NCBI GenBank assembly: GCA_945861465.1
Contig: CAMAVB010000014.1
Location: 1-56,033 of the forward strand
Direction: 5' to 3'
Source: Candidatus Kuenenia stuttgartensis
Lineage (GTDB): Bacteria; Planctomycetota; Planctomycetia; Planctomycetales; Planctomycetaceae
Length of the DNA: 56,033 nucleotides
Part shown: positions 27,766 to 35,317 of the stretch, in pieces
Position numbering within the stretch: the first letter of the stretch is position 1
How the letters are laid out: each line of letters begins with the position of its first letter
Made by a program: the position numbers and the translations under genes
Notes under the pieces: model-generated
The model's database searches: none
Told to the model about the DNA's origin: nothing
The model's input: only the letters and a program-made list of their open reading frames with translations

Positions 27766-27956
27766 CCTCCTCTCCCCTTGAAGGGGAGAGGGCAGGGTGA
27801 GGGGCAACGCCGTTAAGTATTTGTTAGTGTCAGATCCAGCGAATAACCCCCTCATCCGGCCTCCGGCCACCTTCTCCCCCTTCGAGGGGGAGAAGGGACT
27901 ACGAGAAACTCGGTGAAAACACGACGATAAATCCTTAACGGCGTTGGGTGAGGGGT
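27766..27956. repeat. CTCCCC/CAACGCCGTTAAG composite inverted-repeat element
   Basis: CTCCCCTTGAAGGGGAG forms a first hairpin. CAACGCCGTTAAG and CTTAACGGCGTTG are inverted arms around a second unit containing CACCTTCTCCCCCTTCGAGG. The CATCCGGCCTCCGGCCACC block reappears inverted in the element at 29375-29428. Confidence 0.75.
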
Positions 27957-28004
27957 ATAAAAAGCAATGGCCCGCTTAATGACTGGGGCAGATTTGGGAA
28001 ACTC

Positions 28005-28074
28005 TCGTTTAACCCGTGGCCGAAAGGCCAGGCCGCACAATCACAACCTGGCCTTTCGGCCTCGGGTTAAACGA
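28005..28074. repeat. TCGTTTAACCC...GGGTTAAACGA inverted repeat
   Basis: The nearly perfect arms are TCGTTTAACCCGTGGCCGAA, continuing through AGGCCAGG, and the inverted copy ending GGGTTAAACGA, about 28 bp each. A 14-bp centre separates them. It lies 45 bp before the transglutaminase-like gene. Confidence 0.8.
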
Positions 28075-28119
28075 ATTGGGTTGTAATTCATCGGAAATAA
28101 AGCCTCTGCAATCCCAGCA

Positions 28120-29358
28120 ATGAAGCGGTACGTTGTTTTTATTCGGAGTCGAATTGTGAACCCACGAATTCTGAACATGTTCCTGTGTCTCGTAATCGCC
28201 AGTGTTTCAACGGCCGACGACATCGATCTGCAGATCGAGCTGCAACTGGCGAAATCCGGCGACAACAGAGCAGAAATCGCAACAGCGTTGGCAGATGTTC
28301 CGGATGAACAAAGGGAATCAATGCGATTCCTGGTCGCATGGATGACCGGCGAAGATCTGAAGCAATTGACTTCGGAACGATTGCTGGAAAACGTCGCACT
28401 CGCAACTGAGACCCGCAGTCTGGCTCCGTGGCAACAGCAGATCCCGGACGATGTCTTCAACAACTTCGTCCTGCCACATGCCTGTTTCGATGAACCACGC
28501 GATCCATGGCGTGCCGATTTTTACCATCGCTTCTGGCCGTGGGTGAAGGATTGCAGAACCACGTCTGAGGCGGCGCAGGTTCTGAACCAGAAAGTGTTCG
28601 CTGAACTCAAGGTCAAGTATTCCACGGGACGACGACGAGCGAATCAAAGTCCCGCTGAAAGCATCGAACAAGGGCTGGCTTCGTGTTCCGGCCTCGCAGT
28701 CATTCTCGTCGATGCCTGTCGAAGCGTCGGAGTCCCGGCGCGGATCGCGGGGATTCCGAAATGGGCGAATAAAGAGGGCAATCATACGTGGGTTGAAGTC
28801 TGGGATCATGGCTGGCACTTTGCGGGTGCCGCAGAATACGACGCCCAGGGACTCGACCACGCCTGGTTCACAAACGACGCCGCGCTTGCGGATCCGGAGA
28901 GCAAACTGAGCAGCATCTATGCGGTCAGGTACGAACCAACCGGCATCCATTTCCCGCTGCCGTGGAACCCTGGTGACGATTCCATTCACGCGGTGAACGT
29001 GACGGAGCGATACGTCAACAAACGAGTCGATCTGCCTCAGGGGTCCGCGAGAGTTCTGTTTTCAGCCAAAGACAAGTCGGGTAAACGTGTCGCACTGCGA
29101 GTACAATTGTCACCGGCAGCCGATGCAACTGACCCGCTCAGCGACGACGAGAAAACTCCGGGGAAGACTCGCGATGAGACGAGGGATACTAACGATTTTC
29201 TGGAGGCTGTGCTGAAAAAAAATCAGACATATCAAATCGCGGCGACCGATGAAGAAGGAAAAACGAATGCCTGGGAATTTAAGACAACCGAAGAAGACCA
29301 GCAGTTGATTTCATGGGAATGGAAGCCTCCGGAAGGGGCGACGCGCGACAATCAATGA
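28120..29358 (+). CDS. Transglutaminase-like domain protein, exported
   Basis: 412 residues. A hydrophobic N-terminal segment (N-M-F-L-C-L-V-I-A-S-V-S-T-A-D) suggests a signal peptide; an internal start at the ATG of M-F-L-C-L is possible. A helical N-terminal region of about 170 residues precedes a transglutaminase/peptidase core. That core has S-C-S-G-L-A-V-I-L (catalytic cysteine), P-A-R-I-A-G-I-P and N-H-T-W-V-E-V-W (catalytic histidine), with an acidic residue following. The C-terminus carries a beta-rich domain. Such planctomycete proteins are usually described only as transglutaminase-domain proteins; a protease or cross-linking role is inferred. Confidence 0.8.
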   Translation: MKRYVVFIRSRIVNPRILNMFLCLVIASVSTADDIDLQIELQLAKSGDNRAEIATALADVPDEQRESMRFLVAWMTGEDLKQLTSERLLENVALATETRSLAPWQQQIPDDVFNNFVLPHACFDEPRDPWRADFYHRFWPWVKDCRTTSEAAQVLNQKVFAELKVKYSTGRRRANQSPAESIEQGLASCSGLAVILVDACRSVGVPARIAGIPKWANKEGNHTWVEVWDHGWHFAGAAEYDAQGLDHAWFTNDAALADPESKLSSIYAVRYEPTGIHFPLPWNPGDDSIHAVNVTERYVNKRVDLPQGSARVLFSAKDKSGKRVALRVQLSPAADATDPLSDDEKTPGKTRDETRDTNDFLEAVLKKNQTYQIAATDEEGKTNAWEFKTTEEDQQLISWEWKPPEGATRDNQ

Positions 29359-29374
29359 ATTTGTGAAACTGTCC

Positions 29375-29428
29375 CTTCTCCCCCTGGCAAGGGGGGAGAA
29401 GGTGGCCGACAGGCCGGATGAAGGGGCC
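29375..29428. repeat. Inverted copy of the CTCCCC/CCGGCC element
   Basis: CCTTCTCCCCCTGGCAAGGG forms a hairpin. GGAGAAGGTGGCCGACAGGC, running on into CGGATGAAGG, is the inverse of the block at about 27851-27885. It covers the end of the gap between the transglutaminase-like gene and the converging oxidoreductase gene. Confidence 0.65.
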
Positions 29429-29434
29429 TTTCAT

Positions 29435-30706
29435 TCAATGTGTCCACGGTGCCCGATACGACCGGTCGATCATCAGCTGCGCTTCCGTATCACCGGGGCA
29501 GGTTTCTGTCGTGGGATCCCATTTGACCGGACGTCCGAGGCGTGCGACCAGATTTCCCAGATGGCAGACGGTCGCAGACCGATGACCGATTTCGACATCG
29601 CAAATTGGTAACTCGCGGCTGTGCATGCAGGCGAGGAAGTCTTTCGTGTGATCATTGCTTCGATAAAGTTGAATCAACTCAGAGGAATCCAGCGGCGACG
29701 TGGCCAGTTCGGTCGGTTCCGTCACCAGCTTGCCTCGCCCAACGGCCACGCGTCCTTTTGTTCCGATAAATGTTGTGCCGTCTGCGATATCTGCCTGGCC
29801 CTGTCCAAGCGTCATCCTGACGCCATTGGCGTAGGTGTAGACGAGGCGACATTTTTCTGTGACTTCGTGCAGCATCTGAGGATGAAACTCAGCGGTCCCC
29901 TCCACAGCAACCGGACCGCTGTCATCCATTCCCAATCCCCACTGAGCGATGTCCAGATGATGCGCCCCGAAGTTTGTCATCTGACCGCCGGAATAATCCC
30001 ACCAAAAACGGAAATTGTAGTGGACTCGTTTGCTGTGATATGGCTTCAAAGGAGCCGGGCCAAGCCACATCTGGTAGTCTAATTCCGGCGGAACGGTTTC
30101 TTCCGGGCCGATCGAACCAGGATGATTGGGGCCGGGTATCCCAACCAGCACTTCCGTCACGTCGCCTATGAAGCCATTGCGGACCAGCATACAGGCCTTC
30201 CGGAATTCCGCTGCTGATCGCTGTTGAGATCCGGTCTGCACAATGCGCTTGTGTTCGCGGGCTGCATTCACCATGCGACGACCTTCTGCGATCGTGAGTG
30301 AAAGCGGTTTTTCGCAATAGACGTCTTTGCCGGCTTGACATGCGCCGATCGTCATCAAGGCGTGCCAATGGTCCGGCGTTGTGATGACGACGGCATCAAT
30401 GCCCTTGTCCTCCAGCAGTTGTCGGTAGTCGCCAAAGATTCTCGGAGTCGGACCTGTTTGTGACACAATATCGGACGCTGCCGCTGCGACCTTTGAATCC
30501 ACGTCACAAATGGCGACGATATCCGCTCCCGCCGCAAGGAAGCGTTTCAAATTTCCGGCCCCCTGATTCTTGACACCGATCGCACCGATTGCAATGCGTT
30601 CATTCGCACCAAACACTCGGCTCGGCAGGATCATCGGCGCAGCGAACGCGGTGGCGACCGCCGTACTGGAAGAGCGCAGGAATGATCGTCGGGTAGATTT
30701 GTTCAT
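29435..30706 (-). CDS. Gfo/Idh/MocA family oxidoreductase with twin-arginine signal
   Basis: 423 residues. The N-terminus T-R-R-S-F-L-R-S-S-S followed by a hydrophobic stretch is a twin-arginine signal, so the protein is exported folded, typically with its NAD(P) cofactor. The Rossmann start is I-A-I-G-A-I-G-V-K-N-Q-G. The family signature Y-C-E-K-P-L-S-L-T supplies the active-site lysine, and W-W-D-Y-S-G-G-Q-M-T-N-F-G-A-H is typical of the planctomycete subfamily. It should oxidise or reduce a sugar or sugar derivative in the periplasm. The substrate is unknown. Confidence 0.92.
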   Translation of the reverse strand: MNKSTRRSFLRSSSTAVATAFAAPMILPSRVFGANERIAIGAIGVKNQGAGNLKRFLAAGADIVAICDVDSKVAAAASDIVSQTGPTPRIFGDYRQLLEDKGIDAVVITTPDHWHALMTIGACQAGKDVYCEKPLSLTIAEGRRMVNAAREHKRIVQTGSQQRSAAEFRKACMLVRNGFIGDVTEVLVGIPGPNHPGSIGPEETVPPELDYQMWLGPAPLKPYHSKRVHYNFRFWWDYSGGQMTNFGAHHLDIAQWGLGMDDSGPVAVEGTAEFHPQMLHEVTEKCRLVYTYANGVRMTLGQGQADIADGTTFIGTKGRVAVGRGKLVTEPTELATSPLDSSELIQLYRSNDHTKDFLACMHSRELPICDVEIGHRSATVCHLGNLVARLGRPVKWDPTTETCPGDTEAQLMIDRSYRAPWTH

Positions 30707-30916
30707 GGAAAGCAGTGCGGAAAAGAATTGGGGAGGAAGTGGGGAATCGGCTGTGAAAACCTGTGTTGCAGGCGGTCGCGGTCACAGCGGTCGTTCGGAA
30801 CAATATGCGTTCAGCCGTATGACTGTCAACCAGCGACCGCTTATCGGCTTGGCTGAAAACTATCGCGAGTTTAAAGTACGATGAGATCGCCGCCAAAGAC
30901 GGCGAATGATTTGGTA

Positions 30917-31055
30917 TCCCTGGACTGCGGCAGCCCTGCTGCCGCTTTGATCTCAGCAGCCTGCTGCTGAGAATGGATGATTGAAACCTGAGAAAAGTCT
31001 CCACAGCAGGCTGTGGAGGGGGAAAGCGGCAGCAGGGCTGCCGCATTCCAGGTTC
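30917..31055. repeat. CTGGACTGCGGCAGCC inverted-repeat element
   Basis: The outer arms CGGCAGCCCTGCTGCCGCTT and AAGCGGCAGCAGGGCTGCCG are exact inverses. Inside are the hairpins CTCAGCAGCCTGCTGCTGAG and CTCCACAGCAGGCTGTGGAG. It fills most of the 365-bp gap between the VWA gene stop and the oxidoreductase start. Confidence 0.85.
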
Positions 31056-31071
31056 GAATCAATACGGAAAA

Positions 31072-32478
31072 CTACGGCTTCGGTGCTTTCGACTGCTGCG
31101 AATCGGTTTCGATCTGATAACCTCGCATTGCCTTTCGAGCGCTCAAAGCCGCCGGTGCGTCTTTCGAATCAGCCTGTTGTAGTCGCTGCAGCTGATCAAG
31201 ATTCGAATCGGCCAGCTCCTTGAGCGTCGGGCATTTGTATGCATCGGCGTTAAGGTTGAGAAACGCCGCATTTTTTTCCAGACTCAGGCGGCAGCCTGCC
31301 AGGTCGCCACGGTCGAGCAGATCCGTCGCCAATTTGTTTTGTTCGCTGGCAACGAGTGCCACAACATCGGCCATCACAGCATTGTTGACACTCGATTTCA
31401 CCGTCTCGTCGGAACTGCTGAAAGATACGGTGACTTCACCAGTCAGAGTTTCCATTGCCTCGCTGAGCATGTTGATATACGAAACACTGACCGTCGCCAG
31501 TTGCGATAGTTTTGCGATTTCGGCACCACTGGAATCGACAGCAGCTTGAGCCAGATCAGCCGGGATTTCCACCTCCACGACGACATGCTTCTGTTGGTCA
31601 CTGTAAACCTGAGACAGCCGCGTGATCACCGATTGACCATTGATGTCCGCCGCATTGCCGAGCACGCGCACAGGCCGAATGCCTTCCGGGATGTCAATCT
31701 TCACATCCACGGACTGAGCGACCACCGACAGCACGTCATCAAATTCGCGACGGAAGATACCTGCCAGTTCCGACGTGTTTTCAATAAACTGATGATTGCC
31801 CCCGCTCTTGCCGGCCAGTGCCACCATCAGGTCTTCGTTGTAGCCCAGGCCGAGTCCCAGCGTCGAGACACTGATGTTCTCTTTCTTCATCGACGCACCA
31901 AGGTCGCCCAGTTCACCAGGTGCCGAAGGTCCGACGTTGGCCAGTCCATCCGAAAGCAGAATAACGCGATTGACGTGCTTGTCGTCCATGAACTTGCGAA
32001 CTTCAGCAGCCCCTTTGCTCACGCCTCCGAAGAGTGCTGTGTTTCCACCCGGCTGAATCGCACGTATGATATTCGCAACCTGTTCTTTATCTGTCAGTTT
32101 CGTCGCGGGCACCAGCACGTTAACGTCAGAGTCATAGGCAATGATTGACACGATGTCGTTGGCGTTAAGCATATCCAGCGCCCCGATCGCCGCTTCGCGA
32201 GCTTGCTGAATTTTATCGCCCTGCATTGAGCCCGAGCGATCAAGCACAATCGCCACATTGATCGGCGCTCGTGCACCTTCGCGTTTCAGATGAAAACCTT
32301 TCAGTCCCACACGTATCCATGCCTGCTGTTTATCGCCCGCCTTCAGTACTGAAAACCCCGGTGCCGCCTCCAGCGTCAGCTTCTGCGCCTCCGGCAGTTC
32401 TCTCGCTTGAACCCTGACTGCACTACACATCACAACAGCCGCAACAATTGTCGCCAGATTTCTGAACAAGTTCCGCAT
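31072..32478 (-). CDS. von Willebrand factor A domain protein, exported
   Basis: 468 residues with an N-terminal signal peptide (hydrophobic A-T-I-V-A-A-V-V-M-C-S-A-V). The VWA domain at about 75-270 has the metal-ion-dependent adhesion site D-R-S-G-S-M followed by T-A-L-F-G-G and L-S-D-G-L-A-N-V-G-P. A beta-sandwich region (V-V-V-E-V-E-I-P-A) and a helical C-terminus follow. It resembles the Ca-activated chloride channel/YfbK-like group. Adhesion or protein scaffolding in the envelope is the usual inference. It has no evident operon partner. Confidence 0.87.
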   Translation of the reverse strand: MRNLFRNLATIVAAVVMCSAVRVQARELPEAQKLTLEAAPGFSVLKAGDKQQAWIRVGLKGFHLKREGARAPINVAIVLDRSGSMQGDKIQQAREAAIGALDMLNANDIVSIIAYDSDVNVLVPATKLTDKEQVANIIRAIQPGGNTALFGGVSKGAAEVRKFMDDKHVNRVILLSDGLANVGPSAPGELGDLGASMKKENISVSTLGLGLGYNEDLMVALAGKSGGNHQFIENTSELAGIFRREFDDVLSVVAQSVDVKIDIPEGIRPVRVLGNAADINGQSVITRLSQVYSDQQKHVVVEVEIPADLAQAAVDSSGAEIAKLSQLATVSVSYINMLSEAMETLTGEVTVSFSSSDETVKSSVNNAVMADVVALVASEQNKLATDLLDRGDLAGCRLSLEKNAAFLNLNADAYKCPTLKELADSNLDQLQRLQQADSKDAPAALSARKAMRGYQIETDSQQSKAPKP

Positions 32479-32691
32479 GACAAGTCTCCTGATTCACAAA
32501 CGGATGTTTTTCGTAAAGGGGATTTTCCAAATCCGTGCCCTGAGGCCATCCGGTAAATCCCAAGTCACCGTATTGGAGACCATTTCGCCACTTCAGTGGT
32601 CAGGGCTCTGTCACGAATATGTAAGAATTCTGTGAGCCCCTGGGAACGAATTTCGCTGACTCTAACGAATTCTATACTCCGCGCGGCAGGG
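32479..32691. other. Upstream region of the VWA gene, nothing recognised
   Basis: The stretch contains the VWA gene's 5' leader. I find no family repeat and no confident promoter in it. Confidence 0.35.
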
Positions 32692-32941
32692 ACTGAGGGA
32701 CGTGTTGTTGAGTGAGCCGCAAGGCGCTAGCCGCGGGTTGTGCATTCGGTCAGCACTGGCGGCTTGCGGGGTGTTGATTTAGTGGTTTTTATGGCCATGG
32801 TCATACCAACCCGAGGCGCCAGCGAGGAATTCAGCCATTTCGGCCTCGCTGGCGCTTCGGGTTGGTATTAAATCAACACCCCGCTTGCACCGGCGGCTAG
32901 CGCCTTGCCGCTCACAAAACCTCAATTCTGACCGCGTGGAG
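32692..32941. repeat. Large nested inverted-repeat element, copy 1
   Basis: The outer arms GTGAGCCGCAAGGCGCTAGC and GGCTAGCGCCTTGCCGCTCAC enclose GTGTTGATTTA/TAAATCAACAC. Innermost is ATACCAACCCGAGGCGCCAG with its inverse TGGCGCTTCGGGTTGGTAT. The same element lies in opposite orientation at 41634-41807. This copy has about 45 extra bases in the left arm. Confidence 0.85.
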
Positions 32942-32998
32942 TATATGTGCAGCCCCCAACTGGTTTTGAAGCGAAAGTCGGGTGCGGGAGAATGCTTC

Positions 32999-33065
32999 GT
33001 TTAACGGCGAGCCGCAGGCGTAGGCGGCAGAGAATTCGCCTACGCCTGCGGCTCGCCGTTAAACG
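32999..33065. repeat. TTTAACGGCGAGCCGCAGG inverted-repeat family, copy 2
   Basis: The arms GTTTAACGGCGAGCCGCAGG and CCTGCGGCTCGCCGTTAAAC are exact inverses around a short centre, matching the copy at 15536-15615. Confidence 0.9.
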
Positions 33066-33148
33066 AATGACTTTCCAGTAAACACACATCGAATCCGGTA
33101 GGGTCGGCATTTTTGGAATCTACCCCAAAATCAGGTCTTCTCAAAGCA

Positions 33149-33662
33149 CTAGTCCGGCAAGGCGAATAATGCGGCACGCCCCTCGACGATCGCAATCCGA
33201 TTCGAGAGAGGCACGTTATGAAACTCCTGCACATGTCCGGATGGCCAATGAATCGACAGCACGTCCGCAGTGTCCATGCCCTGCACCCCGAACGTGATGA
33301 GTTTTTCGTTACGGCATTGATAGCCATCGCCAGCCGCTAGTTGCTGAACCTGCCTTCGAGTTCCTGACTGACATGTCACTGTCGTACAGACAGCCTCTCG
33401 ACGACTCCGCAACGAAATCACCTGAATCTGCAGCGATTTTCCCAACGGCTGACTTGTGTTGGTCAGGATCACCATTCAGATTCGCATCCAGAAACTTTGT
33501 CCCGAATCCCAGCACTGCTGACGAAGGCTCCTGCAGACCAGATACCTGTCGATCATCACGATAGTTTGAATTGCCAAGGCCGCGATAGAACGCTTCTGAT
33601 CTCCATTTTCGGATTTGACTGGCTTGTGACCGTGCAGGGACAGCAACGCAAGCCGCAGTCAA
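33149..33662 (-). pseudogene. FG-GAP/ASPIC-UnbV protein remnant, frameshifted
   Basis: The minus strand from 33475 to 33149 reads as an ASPIC/UnbV C-terminal domain: Q-Q-L-A-A-G-D-G-Y-Q-C-R-N-E-K, I-T-F-G-V, S-I-H-W-P-S-G and I-A-I-V-E-G. The adjacent upstream stretch, in another frame (33662 to about 33470), reads F-Y-R-G-L-G-N and L-G-F-G-T-K-F-L-D-A-N-L-N-G-D-P-D, an FG-GAP/VCBS calcium-loop repeat of the same protein family. The FG-GAP stretch runs straight into the ASPIC domain with a frame change, and the long N-terminal propeller is absent. A broken, internally deleted gene is the simplest reading. Confidence 0.7.
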
Positions 33663-34378
33663 GAATTTGCCGCAATGGAATTCGCACCGTTGACCTAAAT
33701 TCCATTTCGAGGCATTTCTTGCTTGAAAACAGCTACGGGCTTTCGTTAAATGGCGCCTCCAGAAGTCAAACCAGCATTTCCACTTGGGGATCCCATCCCA
33801 GTCGAAACGCGGAATTCGTTTGAAATTACCTATCTTGCTCGTTTCGTCAACAGTCCGTAAGAGTGAACAGATTCAGTCATCCGCACCAATCCCAATGTAT
33901 CTGCGCGCTTTCCTTGCATGGCGAACGTGGTGAAAACAACTGAACGACTCCTGAACCAGTTGAATGACTGCCCATCAGAATCACGGGGAGCGTATGAATC
34001 ACGTTTGCTGGCAGGCCTTGCGTGAATGCGTGAAACTGTCATTGAAAGAATTCAACGCAGAATAGCCTGTGGATTTGTGACATATGGGAACGACAGTTGC
34101 ATCAATTCGCAACTGTCACATCGGAGCCCATCGCAATGAGATTTTTGGAACGGGAAATCAATACAGATTCAAGGTTGGCATTGCTGAATGTCACCCAAGG
34201 GAACGAAGTACGCGCAGGCGCTCCCCATTTGCAAGGTTCGCTACAATCCCGTGCGTACATTTTTTAAAAATGTGTTAAATTCAAGGTTCCGAAGGTTACA
34301 AGTGCTCTCTGAGTTCTTAATCTGTCTTCGCTGTATGTTCTCGAAGGAACGAAACGTGAAAATCTTATCCGTAGTGGT
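33663..34378. other. Leader region upstream of the exosortase locus
   Basis: No gene of recognisable family lies here. Visible items are a 9-bp inverted repeat at 34092-34117, an A/T palindrome near 34257-34273, and a short open frame at 34336-34391 ending on the exosortase ATG. Confidence 0.4.
34092..34117. promoter_or_regulatory. Candidate operator: perfect 9-bp inverted repeat
   Basis: GACAGTTGC-ATCAATTC-GCAACTGTC is a dyad with an 8-nt spacer, not part of any family repeat seen elsewhere in the window, about 270 bp before the first EPS gene. It could be a regulator-binding site or an RNA hairpin; no promoter boxes were assigned. Confidence 0.3.
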
Positions 34379-34391
34379 GTGCCAGCCATGA
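34336..34391 (+). other. Possible 18-codon leader peptide coupled to the exosortase start
   Basis: An ATG at 34336 opens an 18-residue frame ending V-V-V-C-Q-P, whose TGA overlaps the exosortase ATG at 34388 as ATGA. AAGGAACG near 34344 lies inside the frame. No similarity supports it. It may be chance, or a coupling leader. Confidence 0.25.
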
Positions 34392-35317
34392 CTGAGAAGC
34401 GATCAAAGACTTCGGCACATGTTGAAAAACGTGATCCGCCTCAGATGAAATCTGTCGTGATCAGTGTTGTCGCGATTGCGATCACAATGCTTTGGGCGTA
34501 TTGGCCGACCCTGATTCGGATGGCAGCAAAATGGGGATCGGATCCTTCTTATTCTCACGGCTACCTTGTCCCTTTATTCGCTGTCGGCCTGCTCTGGATG
34601 CGACGATCCGGGCTTGACGCGACCAGTTTTGGCAAGAATTGGTGGGGACTGGCGTTGATCGTTGCGGGTATTGCTTTGCGAATCGCAGGTGCTCGTTATA
34701 GTGTTGACTGGTTTGACGCATTGTCCCTGATGCCTGTGATTGCGGGAATTTGTCTGTTGTTTGGCGGTTCGGCATTCTTGGTTTGGGCATTACCGGCAAT
34801 CGCCTTTTTGTTTTTCATGATTCCCCTTCCGTATAGGGTGGAAATCAAGCTCCAGGCACCGTTGCGTCAGATCGGGACCATTGCCAGTGTGTACATCATG
34901 CAGACGATTGGGCTTCCGGCATTGCCTGAGGGAAATATCATCGTCGTCGGGGAGACACGATTAGGAGTGGCAGAAGCCTGCAGCGGGTTGCGAATGCTGA
35001 TGATTTTTTTCGCGTTGACCACGGCTGTGGCACTGGTCAGTCAGCGTCCTCTTTGGGAAAGAATCCTGATCGTCGTCAGCGCGGTTCCGATCGCACTGAC
35101 GACCAATGTGATCCGGATTGCAGTGACCGGTTGTCTGTACTCACTGGACTACTCGCACCTTGCCGAACTTGTGTTCCACGATTTGGCTGGATGGCTGATG
35201 ATGCCGTTCGCTCTGGTACTGCTTTGGTTTGAATTCTGGATTCTTTCAAAAATAGTGATCACGGAGGATGACAATCCCGTGAGCGTTTCCCTGGATGCTG
35301 GTCATGCGACAACCTAG
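34388..35317 (+). CDS. Exosortase/archaeosortase family transpeptidase
   Basis: About 309 residues from ATG 34388; a GTG at 34379 adds three residues. There are about eight membrane spans. The exosortase catalytic residues are visible at their expected spacing: Cys198 in E-A-C-S-G-L-R-M, Arg243 in N-V-I-R-I-A-V-T-G and His264 in F-H-D-L-A-G-W. The N-terminal block Y-S-H-G-Y-L-V-P is also typical. Exosortases cleave C-terminal PEP-CTERM-like signals of surface proteins and are encoded with EPS genes. Here it is the first gene of the EPS run and overlaps the next gene by 14-23 nt. No substrate protein with such a tail is in the window. Confidence 0.92.
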   Translation: MTEKRSKTSAHVEKRDPPQMKSVVISVVAIAITMLWAYWPTLIRMAAKWGSDPSYSHGYLVPLFAVGLLWMRRSGLDATSFGKNWWGLALIVAGIALRIAGARYSVDWFDALSLMPVIAGICLLFGGSAFLVWALPAIAFLFFMIPLPYRVEIKLQAPLRQIGTIASVYIMQTIGLPALPEGNIIVVGETRLGVAEACSGLRMLMIFFALTTAVALVSQRPLWERILIVVSAVPIALTTNVIRIAVTGCLYSLDYSHLAELVFHDLAGWLMMPFALVLLWFEFWILSKIVITEDDNPVSVSLDAGHATT

